Of a stretch of 64,000 nucleotides of DNA, positions 7,860 through 16,504 are shown piece after piece. The notes below the pieces were generated by a model. It ran no database searches and was not told the DNA's origin. It saw only the letters and a program-made list of their open reading frames with translations. The stretch spans positions 1 through 64,000 of the forward strand of contig JAZDEY010000059.1 of the NCBI GenBank assembly GCA_043808325.1. Reading direction: 5' to 3'. Source of the stretch: JAZDEY01 sp043808325 [NCBI: Candidatus Eiseniibacteriota bacterium]. Lineage in GTDB: Bacteria > Arandabacterota > Arandabacteria > Arandabacterales. The translations under genes and the position numbers were made by a program. Within the stretch, counting starts at the first letter, position 1. Every line of letters starts with the position of its first letter.

Positions 7860-9359
7860 TTATTGCAGGTCGCCGGCATCGGAGGAGGATCGCGCCTTCA
7901 CGATTGAGGAAAGCATGACGGCAGCATTCCGCAAGTCCCGCCGCCTCATGCCAAGTATAGTGAAGAGAGCCCAACTGAAGCCGGCAGCGACCAGGAGCCT
8001 GGCCGGCGCGCCACCTGCAAGCGGATATCGCGCGGATGCCAGTTCCACGGCGCCGGCCGCCGCAGCGGCCAACGCCAGCGCCCACACCATCGGCTTCACC
8101 CGGAAAGGAATCCTGAATCGAGCTTGCGCCGAGGCCAGCACCGCCGCCATCATCACCAGATTGGTTACCAGCGTGGCCAAGGCGGCGCCCTGCTTGCCCA
8201 GATGAGGAATAAGAGCGATGTTCAGGACCACGTTGAGAACGCCACACACGGCGACAATCAGGGCGAGAATCCGCGTCTTCGCAGTTACGTAGAGGCCCGA
8301 CGCGAAGATCACCGAGAATCCGTAGAACACCAGGGATCCCGCCAACAAGGGAAGAACCTGGGCGGAGCCCTGATAGTCGGCGCTGCCGACGAGCCCGATT
8401 ATCTGCCGCGCGAAGACCGCAAGCAGAAAGCCGATCTCGATCACGAAGAAGGAGAAATACGAGTGAACCCGCGCAAAGAGCTCGCGTCCCTCCGGCTTAG
8501 AGTAGTTGGAGAACAGGAATTGGGGCCAGGCCAGGTTGAGAGCGCTGATCGGGAGCACAAGCACCAGACATATCTCCTGGGCATACTGGTAGAGCCCCAC
8601 CTCGGACAGAGCCTTTGCGGACACCGCAAGCCGCCTCAAGAGGTAAATGTCGGAAGAACATAGCACCCACATGGACAGGTTCATCGGCACCAGCGGACCT
8701 CCGAACTCGAACACCGAGCGGAGGATTGCTCGTGAAAACCTGATGCCGCAGCGCTTGAGCAGCCGGACATAGATCACGATCCCGATCACGAAGGGCGGCA
8801 GGGCCGCGCCCACAATAAGCCCGCCGGCCCCCTTCTTGAGGAAAACCACCAGGGCAATGGACAGCACCAGCGAGAGCCCGCCCTTGAGCAGCGTATAAAG
8901 GAAGTATCTGAAGGATCTGGCGAAGGCCCGCTCGAAAGAGAGCCCGACCTGGAGCATGGCGTTGCCGACCCCGCCTGCGACGCCGACCAGAACCAGAGCG
9001 CCATACTGGGCCGAACCCAGGAGCAAGCGCGAGAGTTGACCGAAGAGCAGACCGCACACCAGGGCAATCGGCAAAGCGAGCACCAGCGATCCCACAAGTA
9101 TCGTTGCCACCAATCTCTTTTTCTCCTCATCGGTCCGAGCCTCGTTTACGAATTTGATCAACGACGAGGAGAGCCCCATCTCGAACATGATCGACAGGAG
9201 CGCGATGAAGATCAGAACAACCGAGGCTTTGCCGTACTCTTCAGCAGGGATGTATCTCGCGATTATGGGAATCAGCGCGGCTCGCGCGATCCCGCCGACT
9301 ATGGTACCCATTCCATAGACGCCGGCGTGCCTGGCGAGTGAGCCTATCTGAGTTGCCAT
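7860..9359 (-). CDS. Wzx-type polysaccharide/oligosaccharide flippase
   Basis: A 499-residue multi-pass inner-membrane protein with about 12-14 hydrophobic segments, of the MOP superfamily (polysaccharide biosynthesis protein). The opening region (VYGMGTIVGGIARAALIPIIA, with a following EYGKASVV) matches the usual N-terminus of these flippases. It would move a polyprenyl-diphosphate-linked oligosaccharide across the membrane. It is the last gene of the 30-kb glycan cluster and its 5' end overlaps the preceding glycosyltransferase by 16 bases, so the two are translated from one transcript. No Wzy polymerase or Wzz regulator is recognisable in the window. Confidence 0.88.
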   Translation of the reverse strand: MATQIGSLARHAGVYGMGTIVGGIARAALIPIIARYIPAEEYGKASVVLIFIALLSIMFEMGLSSSLIKFVNEARTDEEKKRLVATILVGSLVLALPIALVCGLLFGQLSRLLLGSAQYGALVLVGVAGGVGNAMLQVGLSFERAFARSFRYFLYTLLKGGLSLVLSIALVVFLKKGAGGLIVGAALPPFVIGIVIYVRLLKRCGIRFSRAILRSVFEFGGPLVPMNLSMWVLCSSDIYLLRRLAVSAKALSEVGLYQYAQEICLVLVLPISALNLAWPQFLFSNYSKPEGRELFARVHSYFSFFVIEIGFLLAVFARQIIGLVGSADYQGSAQVLPLLAGSLVFYGFSVIFASGLYVTAKTRILALIVAVCGVLNVVLNIALIPHLGKQGAALATLVTNLVMMAAVLASAQARFRIPFRVKPMVWALALAAAAAGAVELASARYPLAGGAPARLLVAAGFSWALFTILGMRRRDLRNAAVMLSSIVKARSSSDAGDLQ

Positions 9360-10477
9360 GCGCTGCCTGTGGCGGGTATAAAGTTGCCCTGGGTGTCAAC
9401 CCAGCCCAACTCGCGATAAGCGGCGTATATGGTCTTTACCACCTTCTCGGCGCTGTGGTACTTCTCGACGAACTTGCGGCCTTCGGCGCCCTTGCGCCTC
9501 CTCAAGTCCCGATCCACAATCACTTGCTCCAGTTTGTCGGGCAGGTTCTCCGGGTTCACCACTATGAAGGGATGGTCGCTCAGAAAGGCCTCGAACTGGG
9601 GCGTGAAGCTGGTAAGTGTGGGAATGCCCATCGATAGAGTCTCGAGGGAGTTCACGCCGTAGCCTGTTCCTCCGATGTCGCCGATCTGATCTATCGCTAT
9701 GTCGCAGGTCTGCTTTATCTCGAGGGCTTCCCGGTGCGGCCTCCCTTCAATCAGCACAAACTCGATGCCATGCTTGCGCTCCATATCCTTACAGGTCTCC
9801 ATTATTCTCGCGGTCCCCTTGAACAGTCTGTTCCGTGGCGCATGGCATATTCGCAGCCTCCGGTTTTCAGTCTGCCGGGGGCTAAAAGCTTCGACCTCAA
9901 AGGGCAGGAAACCGAATCTCAGGTTGGGATGGAGCGCGAGATGGTCAAACTCGGTGGTTATGTTGAGGTCGCTCAGAGCATCGATGTCGGGAATCACCCC
10001 GCGGTCTCGCAGGTCGGTGCCGATATAGTAGCACACAATCCGTTTGCCCATCGCCTTGATCTTCTTTGCTATCCGCGCGTCTCTGAAGAACTCGGTCCCG
10101 CTCTCCAGATGGTAGATGTCGAAATTCAAGAGATCATAGCGTTCGATGGCACTATAGATCCTGGGCGCCGTCAAGGTATCGCGCATCGTAAAGAGGAACG
10201 CTTCGAAGCGGCTTCGCGGCCTCCACTGCCTGATGCGCTCCCTTTCCACGCTCTTCGGGGCATTCCGATGAAGCAGGCTGACAACCCGCTTGAGGGCCAT
10301 GTCGAAGCTGCTGCCCCGCATCATCGGAAGGTTGAGACATATGTCCTCTTCGAACTCGGTCCTGCAACGGGACAGGGTGACCATGCGGCTGTAGTTTCCA
10401 AGCTTGTTGTGGTACTTCACGAAGGTGGACGCCGTACCCACCCAGTTCTGGTCGCACAGGTGGAGGATCCTCAGCAT
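9344..10477 (-). CDS. GT4-like glycosyltransferase (group 1 fold)
   Basis: A 377-residue soluble protein with the look of a GT-B glycosyltransferase. The N-terminus (LRILHLCDQNWVGTAS) is a first Rossmann strand. The C-terminal half has the nucleotide-sugar pocket pattern (ICHAPRNRLFKGT, DQIGDIGGTGYGVNSLETLSMGIPTL) where the E of NSLE corresponds to the EX7E region. It starts directly after the stop of the amidohydrolase gene, with GAGG upstream of the ATG, and overlaps the flippase by 16 bases. It probably adds a sugar to the lipid-linked glycan on the cytoplasmic face. Sugar and linkage cannot be told from sequence. Similarity to typical GT4 members is modest. Confidence 0.72.
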   Translation of the reverse strand: MLRILHLCDQNWVGTASTFVKYHNKLGNYSRMVTLSRCRTEFEEDICLNLPMMRGSSFDMALKRVVSLLHRNAPKSVERERIRQWRPRSRFEAFLFTMRDTLTAPRIYSAIERYDLLNFDIYHLESGTEFFRDARIAKKIKAMGKRIVCYYIGTDLRDRGVIPDIDALSDLNITTEFDHLALHPNLRFGFLPFEVEAFSPRQTENRRLRICHAPRNRLFKGTARIMETCKDMERKHGIEFVLIEGRPHREALEIKQTCDIAIDQIGDIGGTGYGVNSLETLSMGIPTLTSFTPQFEAFLSDHPFIVVNPENLPDKLEQVIVDRDLRRRKGAEGRKFVEKYHSAEKVVKTIYAAYRELGWVDTQGNFIPATGSAWQLR

Positions 10478-11218
10478 CTACTCCACCTCGCCCAGGAGCC
10501 TCAGGATGTTGCCTCCGAGCACCAGGGCCCGTTCTACCGCGGAGATGCGCAGGGCATCAACCAGGCCGAGGTACATCTTGGGATGCCCCAGCGGATAATC
10601 GCTGCCGAAGATCACCTTCTCCGCGCCGAGCTCGGCAATGGCCCGCTCTACGGCCCAATACTCCCGCACCCCTTCGATGCCGAGGTAAGCGTTTGAGAGC
10701 CTGGCAGCCCGGATCGCGTCGATTGTCGCCATCTCCAGCTCGGCGGTATCGCCCCCCATGTGCGACAGAATGACGTTGACACCGGGGTTCTGGCCGGCGG
10801 CCTCCAGCGCGAAGGTGTAGCTGGCCATCTCCTGCCATCTGCCGCAGTGGACCACCACCGGCAGGTGCTCGTCCCGCGCAAACTCAAGGAAAGGTTTGGC
10901 ACGCTGGTCGGTTATCCTTATCCGGTCGCATGATGGGTGGAACTTGAGCCCGTCAATGTCCCCGCGGTGGCTCTTGAGGTAGGTCAGGTCATCGCGTATG
11001 TCGGGATTGATCCAGGGGAAGAACCAGTAGCGCTTGGCCCTGGGCCGGCGCACAAACTCACCCACCAGCAGGTTCTCTCTAAGATCGGTCGTGGTGAGAA
11101 CGGCCCCGTCAAGCCCACATTCCTCAAGGCAGGCCTCGAGCTCCTCAAAGGGAACCCCCCTGCCAAGGAACTTCTGGGGGCTCCACCGGCCCGCGTGGAT
11201 GTGTCCGTCTATGATCAA
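10478..11218 (-). CDS. Amidohydrolase-2-type TIM-barrel metal hydrolase
   Basis: A 246-residue protein of the amidohydrolase superfamily. Visible metal-site motifs are DGHIHAG near the N-terminus (HxH), VVVHCG, ILSHMGG and FGSDYPLG (final Asp), in the order expected for the barrel. It starts with TTG at 11218, overlapping the stop of the acyltransferase by four bases, with GGAG eight bases upstream. Members cleave amide or ester bonds, open rings or decarboxylate small substrates. In this place it may deacylate or trim a sugar precursor, but this is a guess from context. It abuts the downstream glycosyltransferase with no gap, so all three genes are one translational unit. Confidence 0.8.
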   Translation of the reverse strand: MIIDGHIHAGRWSPQKFLGRGVPFEELEACLEECGLDGAVLTTTDLRENLLVGEFVRRPRAKRYWFFPWINPDIRDDLTYLKSHRGDIDGLKFHPSCDRIRITDQRAKPFLEFARDEHLPVVVHCGRWQEMASYTFALEAAGQNPGVNVILSHMGGDTAELEMATIDAIRAARLSNAYLGIEGVREYWAVERAIAELGAEKVIFGSDYPLGHPKMYLGLVDALRISAVERALVLGGNILRLLGEVE

Positions 11219-12177
11219 GCTCGCGTCTCCTTGAAGCTCAAAGCGTAGTGCTCCCGCACGTAGGTGGTCGGCCGGAACTTGGTCTTGAACCGCACCAATC
11301 CCCAGTTGACTTCGTTTCCAAACGACACCGTGCCGAGATCCAAGTATCTGTAACCGGAGCGCTTGAGCAGGCTCAGCGCACCATATAGGGTCGCCTCGGC
11401 GATCCGCAGATCGCCGTGGTCCCGGTCATCACAGATGTAGAATGCGAGCCCTACCCGCGGATTGCAGAGAAAGAGCAGGCAGCCTCCCACAACCTTCTCC
11501 TGGAGCGCCGCCTCCAACAGGATCAACCTGTCGGGGAAAATTCCGAAGAGTTTCTCCAGCTCATCCAAGGTGTGGGTGGGCGTGGTTCCCTTGGCGGTAA
11601 GACTGCGGCCCAGCACCTCGTAGAAACCGCCGAGAGCCGTAGTGGCGTGGACATAAACCCCGCCCTTCTCGGCCCTGCGCAGACTGCGACGGAGCACAGG
11701 ATCAAGATCATCCTTCTCCGGCGAATCGAGATCCACCACCAGACTGGCGTCCCGGGACACCAGCCGGTAGCCCGCCCTCCCCAACACGAAGGCCAGCCCG
11801 TGATCCTGGCTCGACGAATAGCATAGCGGAGGCAGGACGATTTCGATACCCGCATAGCCCATGCCCCTGACATACTCGGTCAGAGCGTCGACAACATCGG
11901 CCATCGGCCTGAGGGCGCGGTCATCCCTGAAGACCGGTCCCCCGAAGGAAGATCCCACGGGTGACCTGAAGAACCGACCCTCGGCCTCGTCGACGTCACC
12001 TCCGGCGACCACGCACACCAGGTCGTTGCCGTCCTTGACGGCAAGATTGAGCCACTTGAATCTTGAGGAAGGATGATAGCTCAGAAATCTCAATGTACTG
12101 AAGATCGTGCCCCCAGGACTCTCCTCCACAAACCTGTCCCACTCCTGGTTGGCGCCCTGGACACGCAGTATCTCCAT
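11215..12177 (-). CDS. FemAB/GNAT-like acyltransferase
   Basis: A 320-residue protein resembling the FemAB-like branch of the GNAT fold (Acetyltransf_6 type). The pattern includes WLNLAVKDGNDLVCVVAGG early, LRRSLRRAEKGGV in the centre, and the late block ATLYGALSLLKRSGYRYLDLG. The start is ATG 12177 (AGGA upstream); the open frame continues 76 codons further, but those lie over the next gene and read as out-of-frame sequence. Directly upstream are a DegT aminotransferase and an epimerase, so the natural suggestion is N-acylation of the amino sugar made by them. Transfer of an amino acid from a tRNA, as in true FemAB, is an alternative. Confidence 0.7.
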   Translation of the reverse strand: MEILRVQGANQEWDRFVEESPGGTIFSTLRFLSYHPSSRFKWLNLAVKDGNDLVCVVAGGDVDEAEGRFFRSPVGSSFGGPVFRDDRALRPMADVVDALTEYVRGMGYAGIEIVLPPLCYSSSQDHGLAFVLGRAGYRLVSRDASLVVDLDSPEKDDLDPVLRRSLRRAEKGGVYVHATTALGGFYEVLGRSLTAKGTTPTHTLDELEKLFGIFPDRLILLEAALQEKVVGGCLLFLCNPRVGLAFYICDDRDHGDLRIAEATLYGALSLLKRSGYRYLDLGTVSFGNEVNWGLVRFKTKFRPTTYVREHYALSFKETRA

Positions 12178-12196
12178 AGTCTTATTTCCTGCTGAT

Positions 12197-13312
12197 TCAG
12201 CGTCCTGCGGCTGCCTGCCTGAGACACTTCTTGAGACTCGCCGCCACCTGCGCCACGGTCTCTTCCCCCATAGACGGATAGATCGGCAGGGCAAGCGAAT
12301 GCTTGAAAGCATGGCTCGATTGGGGAAGGCTGCCGGGCCTGTAGCCATACTTGTCCCGGTAGAAGGGCTGGAGATGGATTGCGTAGGTGCCGATTGCCGT
12401 TTCAACGCCGTCGGCCTTCATCGCGGCGATCAAGCGATCCCTGTCTATCTTAGAGTGAACCAGCACCACATAGGATTGATAGGTGTGGAAATAGCCGCTG
12501 GGTTCGACCGGAGAGGCAATCTCGTCGACCTCGGCGAGCAGCCTGTCATAGATCCGAGCGACCCTTCGCCGCTTCTCAACCAAATCGGCGATTTGCTCCA
12601 TCTGCACGATTCCCAGGCAGGCTTCGATCTCATTCATCCTGAGATTGTATCCAGCGAGCACGAACTCCGTTATCCCTCGTGTGGTATCGATGCCGTGATT
12701 GCGAAGTCTCCTGACCTGATTGGCCCAGGCTTCGTTGTCGGTGAGCACCATGCCGCCCTCTCCGGTGGTGACAATCTTCCTGGGATGAAAACTGATTACC
12801 GAAGCCTCCCCGAAAGAGCCGCACCTCCTGCCGCCTGCCGCGGACCCGAGGGCGCAGGCCGAATCCTCAATAACCGTCAACCGGCCCCGGCTTGCGACGC
12901 TTCCGATAGCGGCCATGTCGGCAGCAAGGCCAAAGAGATCGACAGGCATGACGGCTCTGGTCTTCGGTGATAGCTTGGCCCTAACCTCTTCCACATCCAG
13001 ATTGAAGGTCGCAAGATCGATGTCCGCGAGCACCGGCACTGCCCCACATGCGACCACCGCATTCGCAGTCGCGGGAAAAGTGAAATCGGGCAGGATCACT
13101 TCGTCCCCCTCCCCGATGCCCAAAGCGGTCAGCGCACACTGGATCGCCGAGGTTCCAGAGCTGACCGCAACCGCGTGCCCACGTCCTACGTAGGAGGCGA
13201 CCATCGTTTCGAACTGCAGGACGCGCTTTCCCTGGACAAGGAAACCGTCTTGGAGAACTGCCTTTACCGCCTCGATGGCTCCTTCGATCTCAGGCCGCGT
13301 GAGTCTGATCAT
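12197..13312 (-). CDS. DegT/DnrJ/EryC1/StrS family sugar aminotransferase
   Basis: A 371-residue PLP enzyme that puts an amino group on a nucleotide-linked keto sugar. The PLP lysine is K179 in SFHPRKIVTTGEGG, the cofactor aspartate is D150 in VIEDSACALG, and SSGTSAIQCAL is the phosphate-binding region. The start is ATG 13312, where the family N-terminus (IRLTRPEIEGAIEAV) begins; longer frames give no homology. It overlaps the epimerase gene by 23 bases. With the neighbouring epimerase and acyltransferase it forms a small amino-sugar module. The exact sugar position (C3 or C4) cannot be read from the sequence. Confidence 0.92.
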   Translation of the reverse strand: MIRLTRPEIEGAIEAVKAVLQDGFLVQGKRVLQFETMVASYVGRGHAVAVSSGTSAIQCALTALGIGEGDEVILPDFTFPATANAVVACGAVPVLADIDLATFNLDVEEVRAKLSPKTRAVMPVDLFGLAADMAAIGSVASRGRLTVIEDSACALGSAAGGRRCGSFGEASVISFHPRKIVTTGEGGMVLTDNEAWANQVRRLRNHGIDTTRGITEFVLAGYNLRMNEIEACLGIVQMEQIADLVEKRRRVARIYDRLLAEVDEIASPVEPSGYFHTYQSYVVLVHSKIDRDRLIAAMKADGVETAIGTYAIHLQPFYRDKYGYRPGSLPQSSHAFKHSLALPIYPSMGEETVAQVAASLKKCLRQAAAGR

Positions 13313-14264
13313 TGATTTGCTTCCTGTACCACTCGATCGTCCGGGCCAAGCCATCCTCCAGGTCGACCTTCGGCCAGTAATCAAGAAGGGTCTGAGCTTT
13401 CCTTATACTGGGGATGCGCAGCTCCACATCGACATAGTCCTTGTAACCGTAGACGATCTTGGAATTGGAGTTCGCGAGCCTGCGCACCACCTGTGCCAGG
13501 TTGGCTACCGTGACAGTCGCTCTGGGGTTTCCGATGTTGAAGACGTGCCCGACCGCTTCTTCCTTCTCAAGGCAAAGCAGGGCCCCGTCAACCATGTCGT
13601 CGACGTAGCACCAGGCTCTGATCTGGTTACCGTCTCCGTGGATCACCAGATCCTTATCCTGAAGGGCATCGACCACGAAGCTGTGGATCGCCCCCACCCC
13701 GACCTGCTGCGGGCCGTAAACATTGAAGGGTCTAATGGTCACCGTGGCAAGGCCATGCTCCTTGTGATAGGAACTGACAAGATGTTCGGCGGCAAGTTTG
13801 GAGACTGCGTAGGTCCATCGCGACTCTCCCACCACGCCAAGGGCTGTCGCGTTATGCTCTTCAGCCATGTAGACATGGCTTCCAAAAACCTCGCTGGTGG
13901 AGAAGTCCACGAACCTTCGGACACCGGCCTTGACCGCAGCATCAAGCGCATTCAGGGTCCCGAAAAGATTGACCTTCATGGTCAAAGTCGGCATCTCCAT
14001 AACGGTATCGACGCCGGCAATCGCGGCCAGGTGGATCAATATGTCGCAGCCCCCCGCCGCAGCAAAGAGATCATCCCGGTTGAGTACGTCCCCTTCAATG
14101 ATGCGGACATTGGGAAAGGAGCCGATGCTGGTATATTTGAGAGCATTCCGGTGAAGATTATCGTAAACAACAATCCGGTTCTTCGCGGCGAGCCTCTTGA
14201 CAAGCTGCGTGCCGATAAAGCCCGCCCCGCCCGTCAACAGTATCGTCCTGTTCTCCAGCAGCAT
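13290..14264 (-). CDS. NAD-dependent sugar epimerase/dehydratase (extended SDR)
   Basis: A 324-residue extended short-chain dehydrogenase. The NAD-binding TGGAGFIG is at residues 11-18, an active-site serine region STSEVFG at about 122-128, and the catalytic pair Y152/K156 in YAVSK. Family members interconvert or dehydrate nucleotide sugars such as UDP-glucose or UDP-GlcNAc. The seven-base gap after the propeller gene and the 23-base overlap with the aminotransferase put it in one operon. It probably makes the 4-keto or epimerised substrate for the DegT enzyme. Confidence 0.9.
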   Translation of the reverse strand: MLLENRTILLTGGAGFIGTQLVKRLAAKNRIVVYDNLHRNALKYTSIGSFPNVRIIEGDVLNRDDLFAAAGGCDILIHLAAIAGVDTVMEMPTLTMKVNLFGTLNALDAAVKAGVRRFVDFSTSEVFGSHVYMAEEHNATALGVVGESRWTYAVSKLAAEHLVSSYHKEHGLATVTIRPFNVYGPQQVGVGAIHSFVVDALQDKDLVIHGDGNQIRAWCYVDDMVDGALLCLEKEEAVGHVFNIGNPRATVTVANLAQVVRRLANSNSKIVYGYKDYVDVELRIPSIRKAQTLLDYWPKVDLEDGLARTIEWYRKQINDQTHAA

Positions 14265-14270
14265 CGCCCC

Positions 14271-16481
14271 TCACCGTACGATTACGAATCGCCCCTTGAA
14301 ATCACTGCCGTCCTGGGCCCGTCCGACGTAAACATAAACGCCCGAGATTATCTCCTTGCCCGCGGCGTTGGTAGTATCCCAAGGTTTCTCAGGATCGAAT
14401 TCACCGAGAAAATCGCCCGCCAGAGTATAGATCCTTATCATCGAACCCGGGCTGAAGCCCGAGAACCCAATTCCCCGCTTGCAGCCATCATTGTCGGCGA
14501 TATATGGATTGGGATATACGTTGATCCAGACCTTCGGCCGCGGCTCGGGGACCTCATGGTGATACCTGTAGATGCCCGCTCCCGCGGTCCCTATCCATAA
14601 TGCCCCATCGGCATCAAATGCAATTGCCTTTACCGGGGCAGCCTCAAGAGGGCTATTGGAATTATCGAAAAACTCGATCTTCCCGAAATGACCCCAGTCC
14701 ACCCCATAGCCCTTGAGAACATAGAGCCCCAGATCACTGCCGACCCACTTGTCGCCGTGGCGATCGATCTTGACATCCCAGACCGAGCCCAATCGGGTAT
14801 AAGTGCGGTGCCATCTGCCGCATCCGGGGTCATAGGCGCCGAGACCACCACCGCTGCCCAGCCACACGATGCCGTAAGGATCAAGTGCGAAGGCATAGGT
14901 AGCGATTCCCTGAGGCCAGCCTGCCGTTGACCCCCATACCTTGCACAGATCGTCGTTCTTGTTTTTGAAATCCCCACCCAGGCCCAGATTCACCACCTCG
15001 GCCTTGCACTCCGTGTCTCCAACGAAGTAATTGCCGATCATGTAGGTGCCGCCGGGCCCCGGGCCGACCGCAGTAACGCACACGCTCGACAGGCAAACCG
15101 GTATCTCGTCTTTCGAATAATGGACGAAGGCCCCGTCCGCACGCCTGACCCCCATCCCCTGGAGGTATTCGCCGAACGCCACGTTGCCCCGGCCATCGAT
15201 GTAAATGTCGGAGATCACGCCGGTTCTGACGCTATCGCGGTACGAGGTCCACACGGAGGCCTGGGGATCGTACTTGATCAGGCCGCCAGGCCGATCAGCC
15301 GTGCTTTCCCAGAAGCCGAACCATACCGAGCCGTCGACGGGGTTGGTCTCGCAAGGGTAGGCTCGGTTGGAGGGAATGTCGGGGTGCATGAGTTGGTTCC
15401 AAGTCAGGGTCGATGGTCGGTAACGCAGGATTCCCTGGTCGCTTCCCGTCGGGCCGCCCCTGAATCTGTAGCCCGTGGTAAACCAGACGTCACCGGTCCC
15501 ATCGATGCACAGATCCTCGATGTAGTTGCTGGCAGGACCCGCGGATTGCACAAGCGTCCACGTATTGCCCTGGAGAAAGGCTGCTCCATTCTTGGTGCCA
15601 ATCCAGGTCTGGCCGCCGGCAAGGCGCACCCGGTGCATGTAGTCGTCCGGCATGCTGGCCGGCAGGCCATCCTTGACCTGAACCCACCATCGGTTCGCCG
15701 AGTCATACCTCCACGGCCCGCTGTTGGCCGCCACCCAGACCGCGGAGCCCTCGGCCCCGATGTCGCGGATGAGTGCGGTCTCTATGAACCTTCTGGATAT
15801 CACACGGAGCAAGCTCCCATCGTAGGTGTACACGGAATCTGAGGCGACAATCCAGAACAAGCTCTGGTTGTCGTATGCGATCCGATAGGCCCGCTTGCGC
15901 TGGATCAGCTGATTCCAGGTCCCGGTGTCGAAGCTGTAGGCGAAGAGCCCGCAGCCGGTTCCCACCAGGGCTGCCTGATCGTTCAAGCCGACCGCCAGCA
16001 CCGAATCGCACCCTGAATTCCCCCAGTCGTTTCCGTTGAAAAAACGGATGAACTGGTCGTTTTGGAACAACGAGACGCCGCCGGAAGTTCCCACGGCCAC
16101 CCTTCCTCCCGAGACCGCAATGTCCAACACATCGTCACTCAACAGGTGGAGGTTCCCGGTGTTCTCAAACTGCCAGCCGCTGTTATCCGAAATGCATACG
16201 CCCTCGTGAGCCGTGCCGATCCAGACCCTACCGCCCGCGTCCGTAGCCACTGCGTTTATCCGGTTGCTGCGCAATTCGCCAACCGATTTCAAGGTCTTCT
16301 GGAACATTTGGGTTGCGGGATCATAAGTCACCAATCCACCGACCGATCCCCACCGGACCCGACCCTCGTCCAGCCACAGCGTTGTCACTCCGTTGGAGTT
16401 GACATAGACCTCCCAGTCGGCAGCCCTGGCCGTCGAGACAAAGACCAAGATCCCCGCAAGCCCCACCATCAGATGCCTCAT
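14271..16481 (-). CDS. Secreted beta-propeller protein with FlgD/T9SS-like C-terminal domain
   Basis: A 736-residue exported protein. A signal peptide (ending ARA near residue 20) is followed by many repeats of the two-component-regulator propeller type, for example AGGRVWIGTAHEG, TGDVWFTTGY and ADGALWIGTAGAG, enough for one or two seven-bladed propellers. The last 90 residues form a FlgD-like/T9SS sorting domain (VYPNPYIADNDG, then IYTLAGDFLGEF, ISGVYVYVG). The start ATG 16481 has GGGAGG upstream. Lacking kinase or output domains, it is not a sensor kinase but a stand-alone surface propeller. Its place inside the glycan cluster, between the GT2 fusion and the epimerase, is unusual. Confidence 0.82.
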   Translation of the reverse strand: MRHLMVGLAGILVFVSTARAADWEVYVNSNGVTTLWLDEGRVRWGSVGGLVTYDPATQMFQKTLKSVGELRSNRINAVATDAGGRVWIGTAHEGVCISDNSGWQFENTGNLHLLSDDVLDIAVSGGRVAVGTSGGVSLFQNDQFIRFFNGNDWGNSGCDSVLAVGLNDQAALVGTGCGLFAYSFDTGTWNQLIQRKRAYRIAYDNQSLFWIVASDSVYTYDGSLLRVISRRFIETALIRDIGAEGSAVWVAANSGPWRYDSANRWWVQVKDGLPASMPDDYMHRVRLAGGQTWIGTKNGAAFLQGNTWTLVQSAGPASNYIEDLCIDGTGDVWFTTGYRFRGGPTGSDQGILRYRPSTLTWNQLMHPDIPSNRAYPCETNPVDGSVWFGFWESTADRPGGLIKYDPQASVWTSYRDSVRTGVISDIYIDGRGNVAFGEYLQGMGVRRADGAFVHYSKDEIPVCLSSVCVTAVGPGPGGTYMIGNYFVGDTECKAEVVNLGLGGDFKNKNDDLCKVWGSTAGWPQGIATYAFALDPYGIVWLGSGGGLGAYDPGCGRWHRTYTRLGSVWDVKIDRHGDKWVGSDLGLYVLKGYGVDWGHFGKIEFFDNSNSPLEAAPVKAIAFDADGALWIGTAGAGIYRYHHEVPEPRPKVWINVYPNPYIADNDGCKRGIGFSGFSPGSMIRIYTLAGDFLGEFDPEKPWDTTNAAGKEIISGVYVYVGRAQDGSDFKGRFVIVR

Positions 16482-16504
16482 GCCCTACCTCCCGGAATTT
16501 AGCT

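Noticed and set aside
13275-14600. Open frame of about 441 codons on plus
   Set aside because: It is antisense to the epimerase and the adjacent gene ends. GC-rich third positions on the coding strand create such shadows.
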